A program made the position numbers and the translations under genes. Shown piece after piece: positions 27,722-36,652 of a stretch of DNA of 64,000 nucleotides (positions are counted from its first letter, which is position 1; each line of letters begins with the position of its first letter). The stretch spans positions 1 to 64,000 of the forward strand of contig NZ_LSRE01000001.1 of assembly GCF_001575205.1 (NCBI RefSeq), read 5' to 3'. A model generated the notes under the pieces. It did no database searches. It was given only the letters and a program-made list of their open reading frames with translations, and was not told where the DNA came from. Source of the DNA: Tsukamurella pseudospumae (GTDB lineage Bacteria > Actinomycetota > Actinomycetes > Mycobacteriales > Mycobacteriaceae).

Positions 27722-28549
27722 TCAGATGAACCGGGCCTGCTGACCGTCGACGAAGGCCATGAGCCGCTGGTAGCCGGAGCCCGTGACGCGGACGATCAGG
27801 TCCAGGGCCACGGCGTCGGGTCCGATCAGGATGCGTGCCCGGTTCTTCTTCACCCCGTTCAGGATGGTCCGCGCCGCGGAATCGGCGCTGGTCCGGGCGA
27901 GGTGCTTGTTGAAGAAGTCCGCGAACGCGGCCTGGTCCTGGCCGTCGGCGACGGTGGCGTTGTTGCAGATGTCGGTCTTGATGCCGCCGGGGTGCACGCA
28001 GGACACCCCCACGGCGTGCCCGCTCGAGAGCATCTCGATGCGCAGCGCCTCGGTGAATCCGCGCACGGCGAACTTCGCTGCGTTGTAGGCACTCTGGCCG
28101 CCGACACCGAACAGCCCGAAGATCGAGCTGGTGTTCGCGATGTGGCCGTCGCCCGAGGCGATGAGATGCGGCAGGAACGCCTTGCTGCTGTTCACCACGC
28201 CCCAGAAGTCCACGTCCATCATGCGGTCGTAGTCCTTGAACGAGGTCTTCTCGACGGACGCGTGGTGCGCGATGCCGGCGTTGTTGAACACCAGGTTGAC
28301 CACGCCGTAGTGTTCGACGACATCGTCGGCGTACGCGAGGATCTGCTCGCGCTCGCCCACGTTGACCACCTTGGTGTGCACCTCGGCGCCGAGCGCGCGG
28401 GCGGCCTCGGCGGTGTTCTCGAGGCCGGCGGCGTCGTAGTCGCACAGCGAGAGCTTCGCGCCCTGGCGGGCCAGCTCGAGCGCCAGCTCGCGGCCCATGC
28501 CGGACGCGACGCCGGTGACGACGGCGACCTTGCCGTGGAAGTCCTTCAT
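27722..28549 (-). CDS. Short-chain dehydrogenase/reductase
   Basis: A 275-residue classical SDR. The cofactor motif is TGVASGMG, with NNAG at about residue 90. The catalytic residues are the serine of NTSSIFG and Tyr/Lys in SAYNAAKFAV. An acidic residue after the second strand (CDYD) favours NAD. It lies 3 bp after the lipase gene in the same direction, so the pair forms an operon and may process an ester and the resulting alcohol. The substrate is unknown. Confidence 0.88.
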   Translation of the reverse strand: MKDFHGKVAVVTGVASGMGRELALELARQGAKLSLCDYDAAGLENTAEAARALGAEVHTKVVNVGEREQILAYADDVVEHYGVVNLVFNNAGIAHHASVEKTSFKDYDRMMDVDFWGVVNSSKAFLPHLIASGDGHIANTSSIFGLFGVGGQSAYNAAKFAVRGFTEALRIEMLSSGHAVGVSCVHPGGIKTDICNNATVADGQDQAAFADFFNKHLARTSADSAARTILNGVKKNRARILIGPDAVALDLIVRVTGSGYQRLMAFVDGQQARFI

Positions 28550-28552
28550 GTG

Positions 28553-29764
28553 TCAGTTCTCCTCGTGTTCCATGACCCGCGCGAGGAACTCGGCGGCGTC
28601 GTCGGCGGCCGCGTACACGGTGCCGAAGTGGTCGGTGGGGTAGAGCTTGAGGGTGAGCGGCTGCCGGTGACGCGCCAGCGCGGCCGCGAGCGAGAGCCCC
28701 GACGCCACGGGCACGTCGATGTCGGTGAGGCCGTGACCCAGGAAGACGGGCCGGTCGTAGCCCTCGACGGGGGTGCCCATGTGCTCGTGCAGGGCGTCGT
28801 AGATCCCGGGGATCGAGCGCAGCGGCGCGGTCACCCAGCTGGAGATCCGGGCGCCGCGCACGGCATCCCGCGTGTCGTAGAGGCTCAGGCGCTCGGCGAG
28901 GTCCACGACTCGTCGGCCCTCGTCGCTGAGTAGCCCGTCGATGCCCAGGTCCGGCCGGGCGTCGCGGATGCCCGCAAGGATGTACGCGGCGTAGACGGTG
29001 GTGAGCGGCGGCAGCGCCACCGGAGGGAACGACGGCCGGAGGAACTGCACGACCCGCTCGATGTTCGCCGGCGTGCCGGTCGCGATCACGCCCCGCAGGT
29101 CCAGGTCGTACCCCGCGCCGAACTCGCGGGCGTACCGGGCGCCGTTCATCGCGGCCCCGGCGCCCTGCGACTGGCCGACGAGGGCCCACCGTCGGGACAG
29201 GGGGAGCCCCAGCTGCCCTGCGGCCCGGACCGAGTCGATCAGGTTGTGCGCCTCCACTTTCCCGTTCAGGTAGCTCATCAGGCCCGGCGTGCCCATGCCC
29301 GCGTAGTCCGTGGCCACGACGGCGTACCCGTGCCGCAGCCAGTGGCCCAGGTAGAACTGCTGTCGCTCGGACTGGGGCTGGGCCGACGGGGTCGCCTCGT
29401 CGCACAGCCCGACGGTGCCGTGCGCCCACGCGACGACGGGCCAGCCGCCGGCCGGGGCGTCGCCCTCGGGCAGGAACAGCGCGGCCGTGCTGACGGCGTC
29501 CGGCCCGTACTGGTTGGCCGTCGCGTACAGGAAGCGGTACGCCTGCGCGGCGTCGTCGAGGCCGAGGGCGGGCGCGAGCGGCACCCGGTCGATCGGGGAA
29601 CCGGCCGCCGGCGCGGGCCCGGTGTACTCGCGGGCGTCGAGGCCGGACCAGTCCGGCGGGCCGATGGGCGTGATCGGGTCGGGCGACGCGAGACCCCGCA
29701 GCAGCCCGGCGGCGCGATTCGACAGCGCGCGGGGGAGCGCGGTCAGCGAGGTGATCGGCACCAC
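28553..29764 (-). CDS. Secretory-lipase (LIP) family alpha/beta hydrolase
   Basis: A 403-residue hydrolase with the LIP family arrangement: WAHGTVGLCDEATPS for the oxyanion region, the nucleophile elbow VGQSQGAGAA, Asp in GHGLTDIDVP and His in YPTDHFGTVY. Family members cleave short esters or triacylglycerols. No clear signal peptide is seen at the GTG start, so export is doubtful. It is cotranscribed with the SDR at 27722. Confidence 0.85.
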   Translation of the reverse strand: MVPITSLTALPRALSNRAAGLLRGLASPDPITPIGPPDWSGLDAREYTGPAPAAGSPIDRVPLAPALGLDDAAQAYRFLYATANQYGPDAVSTAALFLPEGDAPAGGWPVVAWAHGTVGLCDEATPSAQPQSERQQFYLGHWLRHGYAVVATDYAGMGTPGLMSYLNGKVEAHNLIDSVRAAGQLGLPLSRRWALVGQSQGAGAAMNGARYAREFGAGYDLDLRGVIATGTPANIERVVQFLRPSFPPVALPPLTTVYAAYILAGIRDARPDLGIDGLLSDEGRRVVDLAERLSLYDTRDAVRGARISSWVTAPLRSIPGIYDALHEHMGTPVEGYDRPVFLGHGLTDIDVPVASGLSLAAALARHRQPLTLKLYPTDHFGTVYAAADDAAEFLARVMEHEEN

Positions 29765-29787
29765 GCCAACCTAACAGTCCGGCCGGA

Positions 29788-31167
29788 TCACAGCGCGGGG
29801 CGACGCTTCGGGATCGCGAGTGAACACACCACCGCCACCACGCACACCGCGAGACTGATGAGGATCGTCGCCTCGTAGGCCCCCGCGGACGGCGTCCGGA
29901 CCGGACCCGCGGAGGTCGCGGTGACCACGGTCGCGCCCGTCAGCACCATCCCGACCACGGCGGTCGCCATCGACGTGCCCACCGAACGCATGAGGGCGTT
30001 GACGCCGTTCGCCTCCCCGGTCTGGGACACGGGGACCACGGACATGATGAGCGCCGGCATCGCGGAATAGGCGATGCCGAGGCCGGCCCCGACCAGGGCG
30101 CTCGCTGCGAGGATCCAGACCCAGGTGATGCTCCACGGCCCGGCGAGGCCGATCAAGAGGACGAGGTAGCCGCCGCCGATCACGACCGCGCCGACGGCCA
30201 GCGAGACCCGGGCACCGCGCCGGTCGGTGATCCACGAGCTGACATAGGAGAACGCGAACATCACCAGGCCGCTCGGCATGAGCACGAGACTCGCCGGCAC
30301 CATGTCCAGGCCGAGTCCCGCGGGCGACTGTTCGGGCGCCATGAGCAGCTGGATCGGCATCATCTGCATCGCGTAGAACGCGAATCCGGTCGCGACGGAG
30401 GCGATGTTGGTCAGCAGGATCGGCCGGCTGACCAGGGTGTGCACGTTGATGAGGGCGTTCGGGACGCGGAGCTCGTAACGCCACCAGGCGATCGCCGACA
30501 CCACGAACGCGGCGAACAGGCCGAGCGTCCACGGGTCGGTCCAGCCCCAGTCGGAGGCCTTCGACAGCGGCAGGAGGACGAAGGAGAGCACGGCCGTGAG
30601 GCCCACGGTGCCGACGAGGTCGAATCGCCCGCCGGACTCGTACGGACCCTCGGGGACGAGTCGGAGGATCGCGGCAGCGCACGCGACGGCGGCGGCCGCG
30701 CAGATCCAGAACAGAGCGTGCCAGCTGATGTGTCGCGCGATCGTGGCGGCGAAGGGCAGGCCCAGCGCGCCGCCCACGCCCAGCGACGCACTCATCGCGC
30801 CCACCGCCGACCCGAGCTGCCGGGCGGGGACGATGTCGCGCAGGATGCTGATCCCGACGGCGATCGCGCCGATGCCGAGTCCCTGCATCCCGCGCCCCAC
30901 CAGGAACGGGAGCAGCGCGCTGGAGAGGGCGCACACCGCGGACCCGGCGGCCACGGCCGCCATGTTGCCCAGCAGCACGCGGCGCTTGCCGAACATGTCC
31001 CCGAGCCGTCCTGCGATCGGCGTGCCGACGGCGCCGACGAGCAGGGTGATCGTCAGCGTCCACGATGCATTGGTGGGCGTCGTGCTCAGGAGACCCGGCA
31101 GCTGCGGGATGAGCGGCACGATGATCGTCTGCATGAGCGCGACGACGATCCCGGCGGCACAGAGCAC
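29788..31167 (-). CDS. MFS drug/solute exporter (DHA2-like)
   Basis: A 459-residue membrane protein with about 14 transmembrane segments. Motif A between helices 2 and 3 is GRLGDMFGKRR. The sequence IVPLIPQLPGLLSTTPTNASW and the C-terminal MSVVPVSQTGEANGVNALMR are typical of DHA2 drug:proton antiporters. The GTG at 31165-31167 is the only standard in-frame start, and the first membrane helix begins at once. A CTG 33 bp upstream, after GAAGG, could be the true start. The divergent neighbour is a PaaX-like gene across 110 bp that also holds its terminator side. Confidence 0.82.
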   Translation of the reverse strand: MLCAAGIVVALMQTIIVPLIPQLPGLLSTTPTNASWTLTITLLVGAVGTPIAGRLGDMFGKRRVLLGNMAAVAAGSAVCALSSALLPFLVGRGMQGLGIGAIAVGISILRDIVPARQLGSAVGAMSASLGVGGALGLPFAATIARHISWHALFWICAAAAVACAAAILRLVPEGPYESGGRFDLVGTVGLTAVLSFVLLPLSKASDWGWTDPWTLGLFAAFVVSAIAWWRYELRVPNALINVHTLVSRPILLTNIASVATGFAFYAMQMMPIQLLMAPEQSPAGLGLDMVPASLVLMPSGLVMFAFSYVSSWITDRRGARVSLAVGAVVIGGGYLVLLIGLAGPWSITWVWILAASALVGAGLGIAYSAMPALIMSVVPVSQTGEANGVNALMRSVGTSMATAVVGMVLTGATVVTATSAGPVRTPSAGAYEATILISLAVCVVAVVCSLAIPKRRPAL

Positions 31168-31277
31168 GGCGATGGCGGCGCGGGAGGCGGGTTGGGACAG
31201 GGGAGTGCCTTCGTGATCGGCGGTGGCTGGGTAGTGATCCTACCAATGCGTGGTATGGCCGCGGACTCCTCGCACGG

Positions 31278-32111
31278 TCAGTGGCGGCGCTCCAGATCGG
31301 GGTGTCCCGCGAACCTGGCCGCGGGTCCGGCCAGGGCGCCGCGCAGGTGCAGGAACAGGGCCCGCGCATCGGTGCCGGGCCAGTCCGCGGGCAGTGCCTC
31401 GACCGGCAGGCCGGGGTCCCGGTAGGGGAGGTCGCGCCACGCGGTCACCAGGCGGAGGTGGTCCGCGAAGGCGTCCGCATCCTGCTCGGGGCCCGACGGT
31501 GCCTCCCCGGCCCACCGGTCGCGGACCGTCCGGAACTCGGTGAGGAAGCCGCGGTACTCGTCGGCGATCGCGTCGAGGTCCCACCACTGCTCCGCCTCGG
31601 TGCGGAGCCGTTCGACGGACGGCGGGTGCAGGTCGAACCACTCGACGTATCCGTCCAGGGCGAGCAGGGCCAGCCTCGCCCGCGCCTCGTCGCCGATGCC
31701 GGACGGGGCGATGTACACGCTGGCCCCGACGACCCCGAACCCCATCTCGCTCAGGGTCTTCTTGAGCAACACACGGCGGGCGCGTTGTGATTCGGGCACC
31801 GAGAAGACGGCGAGCGACCACGGGGCGGTGGGGTCGTACGGGTGGTCGCCGAAGATGCGGGTGTCGCCCGCTTCGAAGGCGGCGGTGCGCAGGCCCGCAA
31901 GTCGGTAGTACCCGGGTGTCCCGGCGTCGAGCAGGCCGCGGGACTTCATCCGGGAGACGCTCGAGCGCACCGACTGCTCGTCGGGTCCCGCGGTGCCGAT
32001 CAGGGCGATGATCTGCGAGATCGGCAGGGGTTCGGTGCCGCGGCCGTACAGCCCGAACAACGAGACGATGAGGTCGCGGACCAGCGGCTGCGAGCGAACT
32101 GCGTCCGTCAT
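31278..32111 (-). CDS. PaaX-family transcriptional regulator
   Basis: A 277-residue regulator with an N-terminal winged helix (QSVRSSVSRMKSRGLLDAG) and a central PaaX domain (PWSLAVFSVPESQRARR). The C-terminal PaaX_C region contains EFRTVRDRWAG and LVTAWRDLPYRDPGLPVEAL. PaaX proteins repress aromatic-acid catabolism and respond to aryl-CoA thioesters. It sits at the edge of a CoA-dependent aromatic cluster, so its ligand is probably that cluster's CoA ester. GAAGGGAG precedes the ATG. Confidence 0.9.
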   Translation of the reverse strand: MTDAVRSQPLVRDLIVSLFGLYGRGTEPLPISQIIALIGTAGPDEQSVRSSVSRMKSRGLLDAGTPGYYRLAGLRTAAFEAGDTRIFGDHPYDPTAPWSLAVFSVPESQRARRVLLKKTLSEMGFGVVGASVYIAPSGIGDEARARLALLALDGYVEWFDLHPPSVERLRTEAEQWWDLDAIADEYRGFLTEFRTVRDRWAGEAPSGPEQDADAFADHLRLVTAWRDLPYRDPGLPVEALPADWPGTDARALFLHLRGALAGPAARFAGHPDLERRH

Positions 32112-32171
32112 CGGCCTGCGGCTCCCTTCGTCGGCGGGCGGTGCGGCGAACCGTACCGGCTCTGCAGGAGG

Positions 32172-32582
32172 CTACTCCCGCGCGCCGGACCCGATCTCCG
32201 CGATGCCCGAGATCTCGATCATCGCCTCGGGCTGCCACAGCTCGCTGATCCCGATCCCGGCCATGGCGGGGTAGTGATCGCCGGCGAGCTCGCGCCAGAT
32301 CCGGCCGATCTCCCTGCCGTTGCGCTGGTAGTCCTGGACATCGGTGAGGTAGATCGTCACCGACACCAGGTCGTCGGGCGTGCCACCCGCTTCGGCCACC
32401 GTGGCGAGCACGTTGGAGAAGGCGCGCCGGAACTGCTCGACGATGCCGCCCGGAACGATCCTGCCCTCGGCGTCCATGGCGGTCTGCCCCCCGAGGTGCA
32501 GGGTGTCGCCCACGCGGGTGCCGTGGGCGAAGCCGCGGGGAACGGCGAGCTGTGGCGGGTTGACGGTGACCTTGGCGGGCAT
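32172..32582 (-). CDS. RidA/YjgF-family protein lacking the usual catalytic arginine
   Basis: A 136-residue YjgF-fold protein (TLHLGGQTAMDAEGRIVPGG, VTIYLTDVQDYQRNGREIG, AMIEISGIAEIG). Canonical RidA imine deaminases have a P-A-R-[ST] motif; here the equivalent reads YPAMAGIGISEL without the arginine, so plain imine hydrolysis is unlikely. RidA-like proteins are found in 2-aminobenzoyl-CoA clusters. It shares a divergent promoter region with the FAH-family gene at 32710. GAGAGGA precedes the ATG. Confidence 0.85.
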   Translation of the reverse strand: MPAKVTVNPPQLAVPRGFAHGTRVGDTLHLGGQTAMDAEGRIVPGGIVEQFRRAFSNVLATVAEAGGTPDDLVSVTIYLTDVQDYQRNGREIGRIWRELAGDHYPAMAGIGISELWQPEAMIEISGIAEIGSGARE

Positions 32583-32656
32583 GGGGATTCCTCTCGGACG
32601 GTGGCGGATCGGTGCTGTGCAGGGTCTGGTCCGACCGTGTGATCCGTGCTACATTC

Positions 32657-32684
32657 AGCCTATCTGACGGACGTCAGAAAGGCT
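32657..32684. promoter_or_regulatory. Operator-like 28-bp inverted repeat in front of the aromatic catabolic operon
   Basis: The 13-nt arms AGCCTATCTGACG and CGTCAGAAAGGCT match at 12 of 13 positions around a 2-nt centre, with a perfect core CTGACG-GA-CGTCAG. It lies midway between the divergent RidA-like and FAH-family genes. The PaaX-like protein encoded next door is the obvious candidate to bind it. Confidence 0.6.
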
Positions 32685-32709
32685 ACATAGAACTTTCGGA
32701 GGCCCTCTC

Positions 32710-33540
32710 GTGAGGCTCGCAACCCATCAGCTCGACGGCCGAACCATCGCGACCGCCGACAGCGGATCCGGTCCGCGGTGCACCGGCGCGGCGAGCGTCG
32801 ACGATCTGCTGCGCCAGGCGGATTGGCGCGACACGGCCCGCCGGGCGGCGGAGCAGGGGGAGCCCGTGCCGGAGTCGGCAGGCATCGTCGCGCCGATCCG
32901 CACGCCCGCCAAGGTCCTGTGTTGCGGCCTGAACTTCCGTGCGCACATCGAGGAGATGGGCCGCGGAGTGCCCGCTGTTCCCACCTTCTTCGCCAAGTGG
33001 GCCGACACGCTGACCGGCCCTGCCGCGGATATCGACCTCGAACCCGGAGACACCGCGCAGTTGGACTGGGAGGCCGAACTCGCCGTGGTGGTCGGCGCGG
33101 ACCTGCGTCGCGCGTCGGTGGCGGAGTGCGCCGACGCGATCGCCGGCTACACCGTGAGCAACGACCTCTCGCTCCGCGACCGGCAGTGGGCCACCACCCA
33201 GTGGTTGTCCGGGAAGGCGTGGGACGCGACCACTCCCGTGGGCCCCGTCGTGGTGACCGCGGATGCCTTCGACCCCGCCGAGCACACGGTCACCTGCCGG
33301 GTCGACGGCGAGACGGTGCAGCACGCCCCGCTCGACGACCTGCTCTTCCCGCCCGCCGAACTGCTGCACCACGCCTCGATGTTCACCCGGCTGCGCCCCG
33401 GTGATCTCGTGCTTACCGGCACTCCCGCCGGTGTCGGCGCGGGCCGCGACCCGCAGCGCTTCCTCGCCGACGGCCAGGTTCTCGAGACCGAGGTCTCGGG
33501 GATCGGGCTCCTGCGCAACACCATCCGTATCCGATCCTGA
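32710..33540 (+). CDS. Fumarylacetoacetate hydrolase-family protein
   Basis: A 276-residue FAH-fold protein. The metal site is formed by the glutamates of the DWEAELAVVVG segment and Asp in SNDLSLRDRQW, with GLNFRAHIEE before it and LTGTPAGVGAGR near the C-terminus. Members cleave C-C bonds of ring-opened aromatic products or hydrate/decarboxylate them. It is the first gene of the rightward operon. GTG start with GGAGG upstream. Exact reaction unknown. Confidence 0.88.
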   Translation: MRLATHQLDGRTIATADSGSGPRCTGAASVDDLLRQADWRDTARRAAEQGEPVPESAGIVAPIRTPAKVLCCGLNFRAHIEEMGRGVPAVPTFFAKWADTLTGPAADIDLEPGDTAQLDWEAELAVVVGADLRRASVAECADAIAGYTVSNDLSLRDRQWATTQWLSGKAWDATTPVGPVVVTADAFDPAEHTVTCRVDGETVQHAPLDDLLFPPAELLHHASMFTRLRPGDLVLTGTPAGVGAGRDPQRFLADGQVLETEVSGIGLLRNTIRIRS

Positions 33541-33571
33541 CCACATCAACCATCACCAGGAAGGCGAACCC

Positions 33572-34039
33572 ATGTCCCCTTCGACGTCCTCAGCGACCCC
33601 GAACCCCGCCGAGCTCCCCACCGGCGATGTCCCTGTGATCACCCGCCACGGCGAGGAGAGCACCGACACCGCGCAGTCCGGCGACTGCGTCCGCGTCTCC
33701 GGCGTCAGCATCCAGCACACCCCCGCCACGAAGCTCTGGTACGGACAGGTGCGCAACAAGCCCGGCTACCGCTCCCTCCCGCACCACCACGGCGAGGCGG
33801 AGACCGGCGGCTTCGTGCTCTCCGGTCACGGTCGTATCTACTACGGCGAGAACTACTCCCAGTACACCGACATGACCGAGGGTGATTGGGTCTTCGTGCC
33901 GCCGTACATGCCGCACGTCGAAGCCAACATGTCCGTCACAGAGGACCTGGTGTGGCTCACCTGCCGCACCCCGGAGAACATCGTCGTCAACCTCGACGAG
34001 GTCGACGACGCCGCCCTCGAGGGGTACCGCCGCGCATGA
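33572..34039 (+). CDS. Small cupin-domain protein
   Basis: A 155-residue single-domain cupin. Metal-binding histidines are in YRSLPHHHGEAETGGFVLSG (cupin motif 1) and VPPYMPHVEANM (motif 2). It is too short to be a gentisate dioxygenase (about 350 residues). It might be a small ring-modifying dioxygenase, an isomerase, or a sensor-like protein. AGGAAGG precedes the ATG, and its stop overlaps the thioesterase start (ATGA). Confidence 0.8.
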   Translation: MSPSTSSATPNPAELPTGDVPVITRHGEESTDTAQSGDCVRVSGVSIQHTPATKLWYGQVRNKPGYRSLPHHHGEAETGGFVLSGHGRIYYGENYSQYTDMTEGDWVFVPPYMPHVEANMSVTEDLVWLTCRTPENIVVNLDEVDDAALEGYRRA

Positions 34040-34950
34040 GCACCGTGAACGGATTCGACACCAACGTCGCCGACTCCACCCGCTTCCTCGACGCCGTTCG
34101 CCTGACCGAGCAGGACGACGCGCCCGACGGACACCGCGTCTTCACCGCGACGACCCAGTACGTCCCGTGGCCCAAGGCCTACGGCGGTGACATGGTCGCC
34201 CAGGCGGTCGCTGCGGCGTGCGCCACCGTCCCGGACAAGGCGGTGCACTCCGCGCACAGCTACTTCCTGCGTCCCGCCGAGATCAGCGGTGACGTCCGGT
34301 ACGAGGTCGAGATCCTGCGCGACGGACGGGGATACGCCACCCGGCACGTCCGCGGACTGCAGGGCGGCAAGGTGATCTACACCTGCTACGCGTCCTTCGC
34401 CACGGCCGCGGACGGTGCGGAGATCCCGGGTGCGCCGCTGCTCGGCGCGGCCGCGGCCGAGGGCCTCGTCGGGGTGCCGGATCCCGAGAGCCTCCCCACT
34501 TCCGCAGAGGCGTTGGCCGGCCGCGACGGTGCCGACGCCGACTACTGGTCGCACGGGCGCAGTTTCGAGATGCGGCACGTGCCGGACCCGATCTACCTCC
34601 CCGGTGATCGCGAGCGCCTGCCGCGACAGGCGGTGTGGATCAAGGCCTTCTCCGACCTGCCCGACGATCGGACCGTGCACGACATCGCGCTCGCGTACTG
34701 CTGCGACTACACGATCCTCGAGCCCTCGCTGCGGGCGCTGGGAGCCTCCTGGTCCGACGACGGGCTGCGCACCGCCAGCCTCGATCACGCCATGTGGTTC
34801 CATCGCCCGGCCCGCCTCGACGACTGGGTGCTCTACTCCCAGGAATCGATCAACGTCGGATCCTCCCGCGGCCTCAACACCGGCCGCTTCCACGACCGGA
34901 AGGGCACCCACCTGGCCACCGTGTGCCAGGAGGGCCTGCTCGCGCAGTGA
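34036..34950 (+). CDS. TesB-type acyl-CoA thioesterase II
   Basis: A 304-residue double-hotdog thioesterase. The first half has YVPWPKAYGGDMVAQAVAAA and SAHSYFLRPAEI. The second has SLDHAMWFHRPARLDDWVLY, with the catalytic Asp, and SRGLNTGRFHDRKGTHLATV. These are diagnostic for TesB. It probably releases CoA from an aromatic or dead-end CoA ester of the pathway. ATGA overlap with the cupin gene shows coupled translation. Confidence 0.92.
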   Translation: MSTVNGFDTNVADSTRFLDAVRLTEQDDAPDGHRVFTATTQYVPWPKAYGGDMVAQAVAAACATVPDKAVHSAHSYFLRPAEISGDVRYEVEILRDGRGYATRHVRGLQGGKVIYTCYASFATAADGAEIPGAPLLGAAAAEGLVGVPDPESLPTSAEALAGRDGADADYWSHGRSFEMRHVPDPIYLPGDRERLPRQAVWIKAFSDLPDDRTVHDIALAYCCDYTILEPSLRALGASWSDDGLRTASLDHAMWFHRPARLDDWVLYSQESINVGSSRGLNTGRFHDRKGTHLATVCQEGLLAQ

Positions 34951-34963
34951 CGGAGGGAACGCG

Positions 34964-36619
34964 ATGACGACGACACCGTCGGCGAGCGCGCACGAGGACA
35001 CCTTCGCGCGTGATCACCTTCCGCCGCGAGAGCAGTGGCCGACACTCGAATTCAGCCTGCCGGAGCTGCAGTACCCCGACCGGCTCAACGCCGCCGTCGC
35101 CCTGATCGACGAGGGTGCGCAGCGGTACGGCGACCGGCCCGCGATCCGCACGCCGGACGGGCTGCTGTGGACCTACGCGGACCTGCGCCTGCAGTCCGAC
35201 CGCATCGCACAGGTGCTCGTCGACGACCTCGGCGTCCGCCCGGGCAACCGGGTGCTGCTGCGCGAGGGCAACACGCCGTGGCTCGTCGCCGCGTGGCTCG
35301 GTGCGCTCAAGGCCGGCGCCGTGCTCGTGACGACGATGCCGATGCTCCGCCCCGCCGAGCTGGAGGACCTGATCGAGCGCACCGGGCCCACCGTCTGCCT
35401 GAGCGGCGCCGCGGTGGCAGCCGATCTCGCGGAGGCCCTGGAGCGCAACGGCTCCGGCGCCGGCCTCGTGCTCATCGGGGGCGACGGTGTCGACCGCCTC
35501 GAGGCGCGCGCTGCGCGGCACGACGGCGTCTTCACCCCCGTCGAGACGGCGGCCGACGACGTGGCCCTGCTCTGTCCGACCTCGGGTAGTACGGGGCGGC
35601 CCAAGATCACCATGCACTTCCACCGCGACGTGCTCGCCAACGCCGATACCTTCGCGCGGCACGTCCTGGCGCCGAGCCCTGACGACGTGTTCGCCGGCTC
35701 GCCGCCGCTCGCCTTCACCTTCGGCCTCGGCGGGCTCGTGGTCTTCCCCCTGCGGTTCGGGGCCTCGACGGTGCTCACGGAGCGGGCGACGCCGCTGCAG
35801 CTGGCCGAGGTCGTCGCCACGCACGGCGTGACGGTGCTGTTCACGGCCCCGACCGCGTACCGCGCGATCATCCGGGGCGGCGGGGCGGAGCCGCTGCGCG
35901 GCGTGCGGGTCGGCGTGTCCGCCGGCGAGGACCTGCCCGAGGAGACCTTCGACCTGGTCCGCGAGGAATGCGGTATCGAGCTCGTCAACGGCATCGGGTG
36001 CACCGAGCTGCTGCACGTCTTCCTCTCGACCGCGCCCGGGCGCACCGTCGCCGGCGTGCTCGGTACGCCCGTCCCGGGCTACCGCGCCACGGTCCTCGGC
36101 CCGGACGGTGCGGAGGTCGGCGCCGGGACCGCCGGACGGCTCGCCGTCATCGGCCCCACCGGCTGCCGATACCTCGACGACGACCGACAGCTCGGCTACG
36201 TCGTGAACGGGTGGAACGTCACCGGCGACACCGTCGTCCGCGACCCCGACGGGGCCTTCCGCTTCCAGGCTCGGTCCGATTCGATGATCGTCTCGTCCGG
36301 GTACAACATCGGCGGCCCCGAGGTCGAGGCCGCGATCTGTGCCGACGGTGCCGTGGTGGAGGCCGCCGTCGTCGGCCGGCCCGACCCCGAGCGCGGCGCC
36401 GTGGTCTGTGCCTTCGTAGTGCTCCGCGTTGGCACTGATGCGGGCCCCGAGATGGTGCGTCGCATTCAGGACGGAGTCAAGGCCCGCCTCGCTCCCTACA
36501 AGTATCCGCGCGATGTCCGGTTCGTGGTTGCGCTGCCGCGCAACCCGTCGGGCAAACTCCAGCACTTCCGACTCCGCGAACAACTGGCCCGCGAAGCCGC
36601 GGCCGCCGTCCGCGGCTGA
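34964..36619 (+). CDS. Aromatic acid-CoA ligase (benzoate/2-aminobenzoate-CoA ligase family)
   Basis: A 551-residue ANL-superfamily adenylating enzyme. Core motifs are LLCPTSGSTGRPK (P-loop, near residue 205), GCTELLH, a WNVTGD hinge with Asp, SGYNIGGPEVE and the catalytic lysine in NPSGKLQHF. Similarity in overall motif order is to benzoate- and 2-aminobenzoate-CoA ligases. It makes the aryl-CoA substrate of the monooxygenase encoded directly downstream. GGAGGG precedes the ATG. Confidence 0.88.
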   Translation: MTTTPSASAHEDTFARDHLPPREQWPTLEFSLPELQYPDRLNAAVALIDEGAQRYGDRPAIRTPDGLLWTYADLRLQSDRIAQVLVDDLGVRPGNRVLLREGNTPWLVAAWLGALKAGAVLVTTMPMLRPAELEDLIERTGPTVCLSGAAVAADLAEALERNGSGAGLVLIGGDGVDRLEARAARHDGVFTPVETAADDVALLCPTSGSTGRPKITMHFHRDVLANADTFARHVLAPSPDDVFAGSPPLAFTFGLGGLVVFPLRFGASTVLTERATPLQLAEVVATHGVTVLFTAPTAYRAIIRGGGAEPLRGVRVGVSAGEDLPEETFDLVREECGIELVNGIGCTELLHVFLSTAPGRTVAGVLGTPVPGYRATVLGPDGAEVGAGTAGRLAVIGPTGCRYLDDDRQLGYVVNGWNVTGDTVVRDPDGAFRFQARSDSMIVSSGYNIGGPEVEAAICADGAVVEAAVVGRPDPERGAVVCAFVVLRVGTDAGPEMVRRIQDGVKARLAPYKYPRDVRFVVALPRNPSGKLQHFRLREQLAREAAAAVRG

Positions 36620-36652
36620 CCGTCGCCCCACTCAGCACGAAGGATGACCATC

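Noticed and set aside
33572-34039. Cupin as gentisate or 3-hydroxyanthranilate dioxygenase
   Set aside because: At 155 residues it is much shorter than gentisate dioxygenase, and no diagnostic residues for 3-hydroxyanthranilate dioxygenase could be confirmed.
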